From: Spodoptera frugiperda
Lineage: Eukaryota > Arthropoda > Insecta > Lepidoptera > Noctuidae
Direction: 5' to 3'
Assembly: GCF_023101765.2 (NCBI RefSeq)
Contig: NC_064215.1
Location: 2,046,001 to 2,110,000 of the forward strand
DNA length: 64,000 nucleotides
This document shows, piece after piece, positions 22,301 through 34,090 of the stretch. The translations under genes were made by a program, and so were the position numbers. How positions within the stretch are numbered: position 1 is the stretch's first letter; every line of letters starts with the position of its first letter. The notes beneath the pieces are model-generated. The model did no database searches. It saw only the letters and a list, made by a program, of their open reading frames with translations, and was not told where the DNA came from.

Positions 22301-25300
22301 ACGAAAAAAAGTTTAGTCAACAATCGAAAATCGGACTTTTAACTTAAAACAAAGTAAATGGAAAACCCACAGTTTACGTTGTAATTGAAACTTGATTAAT
22401 ATGCGAGAAAGGTGAGGTAGGGTTAAAGTTCATGAGTGGTCATAAAAAACAACATTGGATACATGATGTTGTAGGAAGCAAGAGTCAAGGAAAGTAGGGG
22501 TCATTATGACCGTTGTTTCCGTTTCCTTAACAAGTACCTACCCATGTCGTAAATGCACCTTATCCTGTTCAGTATTGCGATAAGATTAATCAAGTTGACG
22601 TGGATACTTGGGCCAATGGATGCTAAGATTTTAAGCCAAATGATTGTGGACAGAAATGGAGATCTCGTCTTTTTTGGACATTGGTTGGAAATGGATAGTC
22701 ATTATCCCATGGGTGACGATGTTATCGCTTACAATTAGGTGATCCGTCTACTGCCCTTAAAGAGTACAAAGAAAAAAAAAATCTAGGTCACGATCAAATT
22801 CAAACCTTTGTTTGGTGCTTAAAAACCTTTTAGTTAGGTACTTGATTTACTGATATTTTTACCTACATCAGAAAGAAGGAAAGAAAGAAACAAAGACTTA
22901 TTTCACACGCAAAAAAAAAACAATGGTTAGTAGGTACAGTTTATGCAGAGATTCGACGATGTGAAATGGGACCAGTTCAGCATGTGCAAGACAGGGCCTT
23001 GCTCTGGTATTCTACTGGCCCCAAAGCCCCATCATTGTTTGTATTTGTTTTCTATACTACATAATATTTTCTTCTTTTTGCAGAGGTGGCGATGGACGCG
23101 GGACGAGCGTTTTGCCCACGTGTGGGCTGTGACACAGTAGTGCAAGTTCGTGCTGCAAGCCCAGCCCATTGCCCGACCTGCCGGCACGACTTCTGTTCAC
23201 AGTGCAATCAGGAGGTAAGTGTGGAAGGAAGTTACCATTTTGTGTGACCACTTTTTTTATAAGGGGGAAAATCATCCAATTACTTCTCCCACCTTGGGCG
23301 AGGCGAAAGGGAGTGTCAAACGCTTACTGACTAAAAACCACCCCGTTCCTACTCCTGCTTTTTGAGCCGGAGTCTCGGTAACCCGCTAGGCAGTCCGCAG
23401 ATCTAGAGACCATTTCAAGCGTTGCAAAGATGTTTTTTTAACTATTCCGGAGAATTTGTCGACTCTGTCTTTCGTAAAAATGTTGTCTCCTTAACAATAT
23501 AAACATGTTCCAGAAAATTAAAGGATTATTCAATTTAAAGCCGTCGTTTTGAAGTTATGCGCTTGCAAACGTTATAACGTCTCAATTTTATCAAACATTA
23601 TTAACATTTTAATCTTATTTCTTTAAAAAACAAGGTATATCTTACCTCCTACCGCTTACCGCTTTACACGTGTAGTATCTTTAAATGCAACATAAACTGG
23701 ATTGCTTCACAAGATGGAAGCCCTAGGAATTCATGTGTTAGTTTACTAAACCCAATTAGAGAGATGAACACGTGTAGGAAATGTCATGACATTTAAATCA
23801 AGTGGGTGGAAGTGTGGAACTTAAGCCGTGCATGCAATATTGTAGATTATACACGTACAGACTAGCTGTCAATAGGGATTGATTTGCTTATTCATGTCTA
23901 TTTCTTCTTCTTGTACTCATCTTAAGATTTTACTTCTGGTGTGCGCAAAACTTTCCATACTTGTGTAAATATGAAAGTTTGTTGGGTATCAGATACTGAC
24001 AGCTACTTCCGCACGGTTTCCCGCTCTACTCATTTCCTATTGGTCGTAGCGTGATGTTTTATAGCCACTAACTTTCCTCGATAAATGGACTAGGTATTCA
24101 ACACAAAAAATATTCAAATCGGTAGCAGTCCAGATTAGCGCTTTCGAAAAAATAAATAAATTGGACTTTTAGTTTCCTCTAAAAATAGTTTTTCAATTTT
24201 ACTTTTGTTGGTTGGAACAATGTCAGTGTTATGAAGTTCCAGATTATCCCCTTCTATCTAAGTTACTATTCATGAAAACCACACATCTATAATCCCTTCT
24301 ACTCTATTCTATTAAATGAAATCCAACCACACTTCATAAACAGGCTACCTCCCTAGGAACATCACACATCAAGCTCTACAAATCCAGTTTATCCTGACCT
24401 CGCTTTGAATGGTCTTGCCGCAAATTCAAATATCAGTTTATACTGGTTTGTTATAGCTTTATGTGTAACCATGTGTACCTAACTACTCCCGGTAATGCGG
24501 CAGAACAAGTCTTTTCATGCCACGCTCTATTGTCAAAAACAAACATGGCCGTTTCGCTTTCCCTACCTAATTCCTTTGTTCAGCTTGTGCTGCGTTCCAC
24601 TGCAAGCGCAGGGGCCCCATCCAAACTGAGAAAAGTACAGGATTTTCTTGTGTTGTCGGATAATGGACTGTTTTTTGAGGTTTTGTAAAGTTTAAATTTG
24701 ATTAAGATTTTTGAGGCTGTAAATGTGTTAAGTTGGATATTTTTTTTTGGACTTTTATTAGCTTAACAATCTAACAATAGAGTGTAGTAGTTTAACTCTC
24801 ATGTTGGTTGCTCTATAATCCTGATAATTAAATCAGTCGGATTTGATTAAGAGACGAGTACGAAGAGTAATTGAGAAAAGACTTAGAAAAATAATTGTTT
24901 TTATTGTCAAATCAAATATTTATTCACTGGAAGTTCTCAAATTTTCCAAACTATGATGACACTATTAGAATGTCAATGTCATATAGCACGTAACATAAAT
25001 GCTCAACTTTTTGTTTGTGTGTGTAAAGCGCTATTCTGCTAGCAGTGGACGACTTTTATGGCCGCACTCCAGAAATGGGTCGAGTGTGGTGGACAATGCG
25101 CCCTCTGTCGGTGAGGTCAGCTCACTAAATGCTGTACCTTACTGCAGTTTAACGAAGAATTTTAACTAAAAAACTAAATCTGGTCATCTAATTGATCTAC
25201 ATATAATTTTGTTTTGGGCTTTATAACTACAGCACCCAGAGACAGTTAATGGTTACTTAAACTGTTCCTTAGTAGCGATTTTGTTCCGAAAAAAAACATG

Positions 25301-28300
25301 CTAAAGACTGGGTTAAGTAACCATTAAAATCGCCGTACGCCCATGACCACTTGAAACACCAGAGACGTTACAAGTGCGTTGCCGGCCTTTTGGGGTTAGG
25401 AATTTGGGGTGGTGCGGAATCGGGGATTGGAAAGATTGGAAAGGGATTGGGCTTCCGTTAACCTCACTCATACAACGAAATACCAACAACCGTTGTTTCA
25501 CGTCGATTTTCTGCGAGGCCGTGGTATCACTCCGGTCGTGCCGGCCTGGTCCAGCCGGTAGTAACGATGTTGTTCCGAAAACAATTGTTAAGTACTGGGT
25601 TAAGTAACCATTAAATTATTCTGAGTACAGCGATAAATCTAGTCACCTAGTCAACCTTTAATTTTGTTTTGGGCTGTCTAAAATCCTAATACATGGTCTT
25701 GTGAATCATCATAAACGAGTTACATTTGACCGAAACTATTTAGGCCTAAGGAGTCTTGATTTTGGCAATGCTATTTACCTGGCAACCATATAAGAACGCA
25801 TCGAACATACATATCCACTTATCGACCAGTTAATTTAAGATTTACATTTGGTAACATTGTTGCTCTAAATAGCTTGTTAAAACGCATTAATTAAAGCTAA
25901 GTGCTTATGCTTCATCCAGAGGCGATAAATCACAAAATTTTAGTAGTCATAATTATCGATAAAGTGGTGGTTAATCGAAATCTCGTGCAATTCTCGGATT
26001 TCGAAAAAAATGTTTATGGGTCTAGATTTGAAAAGTTACCGAGTTTGACCGAGTAGGAATTTAAGGGTTGTTGGGATATTGAGGATGGGGAAGGGGGTGT
26101 AATTGGGCCTTCGGTAAACTCATTCACACACAATGCAAGCTTTGTTTCACGTCGGTTTTCTGTGAGGCCGTGGTATCACTCCGGTCGAGCCGGCCCATTA
26201 GAGCCGAAGCATGCCTCCCACACTCGTTTCAAAGTGTGGATGGATACTACGAAACATTTTCCCACGTTACACTAAAATAGTAATACTCCCTCAGCCACCG
26301 TTTTCATCGTGGATAATTTTGTATTCAATGCGCAACTCTTTATCCTTTCATTTCGAACGGCTGTTATCCCGCTTTGATGGTGGGATTTGTCGTCTGAACC
26401 AGGATTTGTCCTTTTGAATGCCTCCTGAAAGACTTATATTCACACTATTTTTAGATCTTTCATCTTTTACAAACACGTATCTGAATATGATCTTTTGTAC
26501 GGTTTAGCTAGAACATTCCGTTAGTGTTTGTCTAGCAGTTTAGTCTAGAATTTTAGTCTACCTAGGTACCTAACTTAGGTAGTAGGTATTATGCGGCTCT
26601 GTTTTGAGATCTTATATTTTATTTTTTAATAATAACTAGTATATTTTTCCTGTCTATAAATGCTGCCTGCTTATAATGACTGCCTCGTTGGTCGAGTGGT
26701 CGTAAGTGCGACTGCCGGACGAGAGGTTTCGGGTTCGATTTTTCGAAAAACTGAAAAATGGGCTATTTTTTTTCAGTTTTTCGAAAATTTCTCAGTAGTA
26801 GCACGGAGTCTGGAATCGTGTCCAGTATATGGCAATAGGCTCATCCCAATTACATGGGTCTTTTAACACAAATGGTTAAAAAGTATAGGGTGTATACGTA
26901 TATCGGTATTGCCGTAATATGCACCTCTGCTTACCCCTTCGAGGATAAAAGGCGTGACGTTGTGTGTGTTCCTGTTCTTATTCTAAGTTGACTAACTTGA
27001 AGTTTTTCTACGTCTATCACATCACAACATCACCTCCCTTTTCTTTCTATAAAACTCCATAGAATCTATCCATCATACATTCATGCTTTAATTATTTTGC
27101 GACCTTAATTATTATTTTTAATCGGACTGCTACCTACTTCTAGAGACTTCTGTCAAGATATCAAATCAAGATAAGTTTTTTCAGCTTTTTTATGCACCGC
27201 TTAAAGACTCGAAAACAACACCGAATTTGTCCGAAAATAGATTTCGCTGAGACTAATTAATGTTTCCGTTTTTATTTAGGAAAAAAGAGAACTTAAACGT
27301 GCAGTAATTTTTGTGTCGAAGCGTTGTTGTAATGCTCTAACATAACATGTTTATAAATAGAAGTCCAAATATAGATAAAAGACCTGACCTTTAACATTTT
27401 AGGCTTTGAAGGTGTCTTTTATTATTATATAAAAGGATTTTCGGTAAATTATGTAGGTAATGCTTTGTTGTTTCGGTTAGTGCTACAAATATCGTGTAAA
27501 GCTGCTGTGTTCAGAAGGCTTAGATAGATTTTTTTAACCCAGTTTATTTGGCTCGTGTCCCAGTAAAGTAGCATTGACTAAAATAGGGCTTGGTTTAGGA
27601 TTATTTTGAAATTGTAAATGGAGTTCAAATGTGCCTCGTTGGTCAAGTGGTTGCAAGTGCAACTGCCGGACAAGGGGTCTCGGGTTCGATTCTCGGGCAA
27701 AGTATTACTGGGATTTATTCGGTTTTTCGAAAATTTTTCAGTAGTAGCATGGAGTCTGGAATTGTGCCCGGTATATGGCAATAGGCTCACCCAAACCTAT
27801 GCATGGTAATTATAACATAAATGGTGAAAAGTGGGTGTACATTGTATAGCGGCATTACGGTGTTACGTGCACCTCTGCCTACCCCTTCGGCGGGGATAAA
27901 ATACGTGACGCGTTGCGAGTTCAAATGTAAAATATCTGTTTTCGCTACGAACGTTGAACGAAAAGAAGTTGGAATCTTCTTTGCAACTAAACACAGTTTA
28001 ACAGAAACTCAAGACCATAAAACTTCTGGTATTACAGATACAGACGGGCCGACACTTCTAAAAAAGACAAATTCCTTACATTCCATCTCTCTTTTCCAGT
28101 GGCACGGAGGTCTATCCTGCGAAGCTGCAGCGGCGTCGTCGTCCATGGGCGGTGCTGGTGCGCCCCTGCTGCCTGACTCCGAGCTGATCAAGCTGTGTCC
28201 CATGTGCCGGGTGCCCATTGAGAAGGATGAGGGTTGCGCGCAGATGATGTGCAAGCGGTGCAAACACGTCTTCTGTTGGTACTGCTTGGCTTCACTTGAT

Positions 28301-31221
28301 GTGAGTATTGTGTTATTTATTGTTGATGTGATGACATAAAGATAACATGGTTTTTCATAATCTATTTAATTGCTTTAATAATGTTAATTTGTTCGAGTGT
28401 GAAATGAGGATGGTGGGGTTTTTTTAGGATCATTTTATACGGTTGCTTTTGGAATTTGGACTAATACGCTGAGTGACTAGTGATTTTTATGGAATTTTCT
28501 TGGTAGATTATGATTGTTTTAATAATAACGGGCTCATGAATTAAAACATTGCCTTCGGAAAGGAGCGTTACTACTTATTGTTTCATACTTTTGCATTGTT
28601 AGAGTCACTAAGGACCTGTTACACAATGTCTGAATAGCTGCTATGTGTCAGATAAATTAGAATTAAGAACGATACATAAGTTTATCGAGTACTTATAATG
28701 AAGGTGGTGAAATAGGCGCTAAGCGTCATTATTCAATTCAAATGCAATACTGAATACTATCTCCTACAAATCATTGCTAACTATTCAAAGTACCCACACA
28801 TTTTCACACAAGTACAACAAGTCCTACATACATTAGACATTAGTGCCGTCAACAAAACATACTTTGTCTTTTAATTATCCGCAGAAAAACCACCGGCGGC
28901 CATACTCCCCTTGACACGTATAGCGCGCATGCTAGATGTGATTTACGACGCGCCACAAACATTAAACACTAAACAATGATGTTTCTACTAATTACGTGTT
29001 GCCATTAGCGTTTTTTTAACTTGTGGCTTACTGGCCCTTTGTCTAATCATCAGCTAATCAATGTGTGGTATAAAGCTCTTTTATTGATAGTGGTTAAGTG
29101 TCTCTCGGATTAAGTAGTTCTTGGCTAATGTAAGCTTGAGTAGTGTAGGGGAAAGAGGGAGAGATTTTGACGTTTTGGGATGTGTTGTTGTTTATGAATT
29201 AATTAGGATATGCCCAAAAAGGCTCCCAAGTCAGCAAGCGTTACATGTTCTACAGAAAATTATGATAAAAATAGAGAATATTTTAAAATGCGATCTCCAA
29301 CCTGCCTAACTAGTGCGACGATGGTAACAAAGTTTTTATGTTCAGTACTCATCACTCTGATTTTCATACATTACACCGCCGAACACACTCTTGTTTCCTT
29401 TTCAATCAACATAAAACAAACTCGTACTAAGGGTACAGAACCACAGTTGTGCCCACAGCTGAAGTCCAGCAGTAGACAGTCACGGACTGTTGAAGCTAGT
29501 GTTGCATTAATAGACCGAGATAAATTGCGTGCTACAATCATTGTGTCTCGTAAAATACCATTACAACTATTAACTAGCATGGTTCTTAAAATAAATGAGA
29601 AATGTGTGAACTTTAAAGAAGCCATGACCTTTGGATTTGGTTCGGTATTGCTGTCTCGGAGATTTTTGCCGGATTTAATCAATTATTTACGTGTGATTGA
29701 GACGGACTCTTTGCTTCATAGTTTTTTTTTTAATCTGAGCGAGAGTAGGCCTTTTCTTTGCTTGAATAACGGTCAAGACACGTATTTTGACTTAGATGTA
29801 GATGTTATTTAGAACTTGGATAGTGCAAGGTAACATCGCTTAGTTGAGACCGTTTCCACCAGTGCTGTACTGAATATGATTTGTGGAAGCCAAACGCATC
29901 CACAGCAACGTCGCATAGCACATCTCTGGTGAAATAAGCACCCATTAGAGATTGGACCAAGACAAGAATTGCCAACATTTTAAATGAAAATGTTTTTCAC
30001 TGGGGTACATCTGTCTACTTATTCTGAGTGTCTTTGATAGCGTAGTCCAGAGTTTGGAAACTTGTTGCGGATATAACACAATACTTACAAAAACTTAATT
30101 ATTTGGTTACAGGACGACTTTCTGTTGCGGCACTACGATAAGGGACCGTGCAAGAACAAATTGGGACACTCACGCGCATCTGTACTATGGCACCGTGCAC
30201 AGGTATGTACCTCAACAACTGTTTTGTAATTTCAAATCAATAATTGTATCAAAACAGTTTTATTATTGGTCAGGCTTTTGCCAACCCTAACGCCTTTTTT
30301 GAGGGGTGAGTATCATCCAATGTCTTCTCCCGCCTTGGATGAGACGGGAGTGTCAGATTCTTACTGACTAAAAACCACCCCGTTCCTTCTCCTGCTTTGA
30401 CCCGGAGCCCCGGTAACCTGTCCACAGCTCCGGAACCCTAAAGCCTGCAGAGCGTATTTACATTTTTTATATTAACTCCATAATATCAAAAATATGTCTC
30501 TCGTAAGATAGTATAGGACAAAGTATTATTGAGGTTTTTCTATATGTATACGGACGATTACAGTTTTATACAACCCCGTCTGCAACTATTTCCAGTATAT
30601 GCAAAAGCACTTTAACTCATGGTGTTATGTTTTGTCTTCCAGGTGGTAGGAATATTCGCAGGGTTCGGACTGCTGCTGTTGGTGGCCAGCCCGCTCCTCT
30701 TGTTGGCGGCGCCCTGCATCGTCTGTTGCAAGTGCAGGTATGCATACTCTTCAACATTCATAACGCAACGTCACGCCTTTTATCCACTAAGAGTAGGCAG
30801 AGGTGCTCATTCCGACACGTAATGCCGCTATACAATGTACACCCACTTTACACCATTTGTGTTATAAGTCCCATGTAATAGGGGTGATGGTTCAACATTC
30901 ACGATCTTTTCTAAAACCATCAGACAATAGCCAGGTCATGCTTGATATTAGAATTTTAGATGGTTTGTTTCTGTACAGTTTGATACACAGATCAAGAGCT
31001 TACAATCTTGACTAGTCAAACCTCTTGAGTTTGATTTTCAAATCCAGTCAGATTCAGTCTGTATGGAGAAATACTTTTTCCCACTAAAACCTCAATCTCA
31101 ACATTCCAGGCTCTGCAATCCCAGCACGAAGAATCTCGAGGAGGTGGACGAGATAGACAGCATAAGTCCCACCCGGGACGACGACCGGGATCAACAGCCG
31201 GACCGGTACCTATCCGACTGA
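19325..31221 (+). CDS. RNF144: RNF144-like RBR E3 ubiquitin-protein ligase, six 3' exons (5' partial)
   Basis: Exons read at 19325-19487, 23084-23214, 28100-28300, 30113-30202, 30643-30737 and 31110-31221; phases agree at each GT-AG junction and give 263 residues ending in a TGA stop. Exon 1 begins CMKAYVEFEV, the tail of RING1, and continues into SCPDARC. Exon 2 is the IBR domain, with CPRVGC and CPTCRHDFCSQC zinc ligands. Exon 3 is RING2 (CPMCRVPIEKDEGCAQMMC, then CKRCKHVFCWYC); the Cys codon at 28235 aligns with the catalytic thioester cysteine of the RBR family. Exon 4 carries the family block HYDKGPCKNKLGHSRAS. Exon 5 is a hydrophobic anchor (GIFAGFGLLLLVASPLLLLA). RBR ligases accept ubiquitin on RING2 before passing it to substrate; RNF144 proteins are tail-anchored in membranes. 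Between IBR and RING2 there is an Ala/Ser/Gly-rich linker. The first half of RING1 and the start codon were not found. The A versus B paralogue cannot be decided. Confidence 0.93.
19549..19683. mobile_element. Foldback MITE with 44-bp inverted repeats
   Basis: Arms 19549-19592 and 19640-19683 are perfect reverse complements (arm start ATTATTATGTTATCGGCTTA, arm end TTTGACGAGGAA) around a 47-bp centre. It lies 61 bp after the first visible RNF144 exon, inside the intron. Central motifs CGACTAGTTTC and GAGGCTCAT recur near 45405-45515 and 62390-62420. Confidence 0.9.
19905..20135 (+). repeat. tRNA-derived SINE (family D) with tRNA-like head
   Basis: TGCCTCGTTGGTGGCGTGGT and TCTCGAGTTCCAATCCCGTG correspond to pol III A and B boxes; the body follows with ACGGAGTCTAGAATTATGTC and CACCTCTGCCTACCCTTCGA. 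Confidence 0.8.
21685..21985 (+). repeat. SINE-like family B, near full length
   Basis: TTTTATGGTATAAGCTGGTG, GAGCAGACGGATCACTCAAT, TTGCCGGCCTTTTAGGGGTT, GCAAGCGTTGTTTCACGACG and GGTATCACTCCGATCGAGCC, ending at ACTCTCCCACACTTTT. About 300 bp; the best copy in the window. Confidence 0.8.
23252..23402 (+). repeat. SINE-like family C, near full length
   Basis: Starts in a T run with AAGGGGGAAAATCATCCAAT, then CACCTTGGGCGAGGCGAAAG, ACTAAAAACCACCCCGTTCC and CGCTAGGCAGTCCGCAGATC. Lies 37 bp after the IBR exon of RNF144. Confidence 0.8.
23965..24150 (-). repeat. Dispersed repeat family F copy
   Basis: AGCTACTTCCGCACGGTTTC, GCGTGATGTTTTATAGCCAC, TTTCCTCGATAAATGGACTA and GCAGTCCAGATTAGCGC, reverse of the copy at 53228-53450. 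Confidence 0.75.
25238..25640. mobile_element. MITE family N copy split by a SINE-like element
   Basis: Left part has CCCAGAGACAGTTAATGG and GGGTTAAGTAACCATTAAAA; the right part repeats TGTTCCGAAAACAATTG and GGGTTAAGTAACCATTAAAT, ending TTCTGAGTACAGCG. Family B occupies about 25325-25560. Confidence 0.65.
25325..25560 (+). repeat. SINE-like family B nested in a MITE
   Basis: CACTTGAAACACCAGAGACG, AAGTGCGTTGCCGGCCTTTT, TTCACGTCGATTTTCTGCGA and GGTATCACTCCGGTCGTGCC. The head is missing. Confidence 0.75.
26050..26225 (+). repeat. SINE-like family B, 3' part
   Basis: GGAATTTAAGGGTTGTTGGG, AAGCTTTGTTTCACGTCGGT and GGTATCACTCCGGTCGAGCC. Confidence 0.75.
26675..26965 (+). repeat. tRNA-derived SINE (family D), near full length
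   Basis: GACTGCCTCGTTGGTCGAGT (A box), TTTCGGGTTCGATTTTTCGA (B box), GTAGCACGGAGTCTGGAATC, then TTACCCCTTCGAGGATAAAA and GGCGTGACGTTG. Pol III internal promoter boxes are intact enough to recognise. Confidence 0.85.
27630..27925 (+). repeat. tRNA-derived SINE (family D), near full length
   Basis: TGCCTCGTTGGTCAAGTGGT, GTCTCGGGTTCGATTCTCGG, GTAGCATGGAGTCTGGAATT, GTGGGTGTACATTGTATAGC. A frame opened at 27821 in its 3' end runs without a stop into the RING2 exon at 28100, so exonisation would keep the RNF144 frame. Confidence 0.85.
29210..29812 (+). other. 200-codon open frame in an RNF144 intron, status unknown
   Basis: ATG at 29210 to a stop at 29812, unusually long for this AT-rich intron. 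It starts MPKKAPKSASVTCST, has one hydrophobic segment (TKFLCSVLITLIFIHYT) and no domain I recognise. Part of it overlaps a fragment with ACAAACTCGTACTAAGGGTA, the end motif of MITE family P, which argues for chance or a repeat relic. No splice or poly(A) context supports it. Confidence 0.15.
29838..29943. mobile_element. Partial copy of MITE family I
   Basis: GCTTAGTTGAGACCGTTTCC, GGAAGCCAAACGCATCCACA and AGCACATCTCTGGTGAAATA. Confidence 0.6.
30292..30435 (+). repeat. SINE-like family C copy
   Basis: GAGTATCATCCAATGTCTTC, TTACTGACTAAAAACCACCC and GACCCGGAGCCCCGGTAACC, in the RNF144 intron after the HYDKGPC exon. Confidence 0.75.
30762..30885 (-). repeat. tRNA-derived SINE (family D), 3' half
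   Basis: CAACGTCACGCCTTTTATCC, GGCAGAGGTGCTCATTCCGA and CCATTTGTGTTATAAGTCCC, reverse orientation, starting about 25 bp after the membrane-anchor exon of RNF144. Confidence 0.8.
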
Positions 31222-32895
31222 CGCCGGCGCCGCGACCGTAGGTACTAAACTATCACAACCCAACATACTGGCGAAATGTACTTCAAGAATCCAGTACTTA
31301 CACTGTACCTAGGTCCTAGGTACGCCAAAGTGAAAATGAACACTAAATACAGACTACAAAAGGACTATTTTTCTCCACGTGTTAAAAGTAATAGTTTTTA
31401 AAACCAGATTCAAATGTTTTTGACGTATCTTTTCCGTATTTATTAATGTTTATTATTATTATAATAATAGTGTAGTTGAAGTGCAAGTTTTAGCTTCAAT
31501 TCTCATTGAAAATGTTATATTTATCTGTAATATGTGTCTATATGTGACAGATTGTCGTATAACGGAACTCTTGAGTATATAAGTGAACTTAAAAATGACG
31601 GATGACAGTTGGAGATATGTGATATAAAGTGAACTTCGCCTCTGCTAGATAAAGGGATATTTTAGATCTAAATGTAAGACAGAACGCTCGCCTCTTTGTG
31701 GCTAATGTAAATTAATTAACTGTACTATACCTATTTAATATCTCGTAAATAGAATATTACTTTTTGTTTCATAGGGGAAAACTGTATAAATTCTTTGATA
31801 AAAAACTGCACTTAAAAATGCTTATGCTCATTTTATTGCGCTAAGGATTAAAAAAAATAGGGACATTGACCCTCGACCACCTGTTTTTGACGTAAAAATG
31901 ACATCTGACATTTCAAGTGTCATGGCGACTCTGAAGTTTCCCCCCAAAAATAATGTTCTGCTCACAACAATACCTACATGTGTTTTTTATAAATCAGTAG
32001 AATTCATAGTGAATAAAAATATGTATAATATTAAACTGGAATGTAAATATTATTGTATTCAGCCATTATTATTATTTTATGTATAAGTATGTCAAATATT
32101 GTGACTAAATGACTCTGTCATACTGTCGTTTCTTAGCCAATGCGCTTAATTGACTGTTAAAAATAACAAAAAGGTATGTGTACTATAAATTAAAGCTATA
32201 ATTCTATTTACGTAAATATTCTGTTCTTGACAATACATCTGTCATTCCTGCCTGAGACAGTACGATTGTGTAATTCAATATTTTGTCACTAGATGGCAGG
32301 ATTAACAAAAAAGGAGTTTTTGGACGAAATTGTAAAATTATGACACGTATATGATTCTTGAATTGCAAATAATGACTAAAAATTATGTGAGATATGACTA
32401 TAATCGTGACTTTGACCTTTTTACATCAACTTCGTTTGACTAAAATTTTGGAAATGATTATAAATGTTTGTTTGGTAATATGATTGAGTACAAAATAATT
32501 TGTTTCTGTTTGTTTTTTATTGTGTTTTCGTTTTTGTTGATGACTGAGACTTAAATAAGCGATAGACTGATGTATGATCATGAATATTTGGGAATTTATT
32601 TAATTATTTCATTTTTAATATTGAGAAAATAGAAATTTTCTTTAAAAATTGTGTTAGAAGAACAATTGATTTTGATTTTGAAGCTATGGCGTGTTTTACG
32701 TACTTAATTTTGTTTAAGTTTACCCAAGCGGCCATGAAAATTAAGCTTAAAAATAAAATTAACATAAACTAAAATATCACTTTAAAAATTCTATCAATAT
32801 ACCTGGTACAGTCAAGCACTCAAATGAGTAGTAAACTAATAAAATAATTATTGAATTAAAAGTTACACTTTTGTGGTGGACTGTACCTGATCAGA

Positions 32896-33056
32896 AGACC
32901 TAGTACGAATTGGTTTTACATTTAACGAGATCGAAATGAGAGCGCGGTCGGCGCTCTGATGGCCCGCTGAGAATAAACCAACCAATTACAGCGCAGTACG
33001 CGCTCTCGTTTCTGTTCAACGTAAAGCAAACTCATACTAAGAGTACAGATTTGTGA
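32896..33056. mobile_element. Palindromic MITE family P, copy 1
   Basis: CTAGTACGAATTGGTTTTAC at the left; AACGTAAAGCAAACTCATAC and TAAGAG at the right, its inverted form. The core has GAGAGCGCGGTCGGCGCTCT and AACCAACCAATTACAGCGC. Confidence 0.75.
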
Positions 33057-33963
33057 CTAGACTTGACACGACAAAATGAAGTGACATATTAAAGTCTTTA
33101 ATGTTCTTATAAAATACTATAATGCGTATGTACAATCAGCGAAGTTATTAGATATGCAAGTAAGGAAATAAAAAGTAATTTAGTGCAGAGACAGTAACAA
33201 TTGTTGTACTAAATTGTATGTGTTTTAACGAAGCTAAATCAATTGATCGGTTTATTGCCCACCAATGGTTAATCTGTATATTAAAGCAATTTTAATTTTC
33301 TTACCTGCATACCAAATAATTTAGCTGACTGTACATTTGACCTACGTTTATGTATATCAGGACAAAACTAGATTTAATTCCCGCCTCAATTTTCTTAAGA
33401 TAACTTCTTAATATATAAAATTAAATGCACACATCTTAAAAATAACTTCAAATATTTTCCGATTGAAATGTACAGTTTATCCGTAGACATTTAAAATAAA
33501 ATATCTAGCCACATTTGAGTTCTCGTACAAACATTTCTAAATAAAATATTTATTACGTATATCTTTATTTATATGCATAGTTAATATGTGATTTATAAAT
33601 ACAATATTGTTAGCATAGGTTTATGGTACGATACAAACAATTAAATGAAAATGAAGGAAAGCTGAAAGTAAGTGTAACTGCAATGCAGTGTGACAATGCA
33701 TGAAAAACAGTTTAATATTGATGTCATCCCTCATGATGACTTACCGAGGTCTTTTACACAATGATGGACATTCATACATACTTGAGGTTTCGAATCTTTT
33801 GATCGCTACCGTAGGCTATAGACGACAAACAGAAACTGCCAAAACTGGGCGAATATGCCTCTGTATGGTAATAGCCAAGAGATTTTTTTTATTCATTTTG
33901 TTTGTAGTCTATAGCCGACCGTTATGCTCAAAAGATTAAAAACAGAATATTCTTAATTATTGT

Positions 33964-34090
33964 CAGTTGCGTAACTATATTGTTCGAGGCCCATGGCAAA
34001 TTTATTGAGTGGGTGCCTTTTGCCTATTAAAATCGGGAAGTTCATGTTAGGCTGGGGGCCCCCATTTTTTTCCCTATAGTTACGCCACTG
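33964..34090. mobile_element. Small hAT-like MITE
   Basis: Ends CAGTTGCGTAACTATA and TATAGTTACGCCACTG are inverted repeats of the CAGTGGCGTAAC type seen in hAT-related elements. The flanking octamers ATTATTGT and ACCATTGT agree at six of eight bases, consistent with a decayed 8-bp target duplication. Confidence 0.65.

Noticed and set aside
26675..26750. tRNA gene
   Set aside because: A and B boxes are present, but no complete cloverleaf can be drawn and the sequence continues into the SINE body seen in other copies.
28009..28263. 84-codon frame on the minus strand opposite the RING2 exon
   Set aside because: Shadow of the RNF144 exon; the plus frame has zinc-binding cysteines and splice sites.
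29371..29682. 103-codon minus frame opposite the 200-codon intronic frame
   Set aside because: No domain, no transcript context; likely produced by the same repeat relic.
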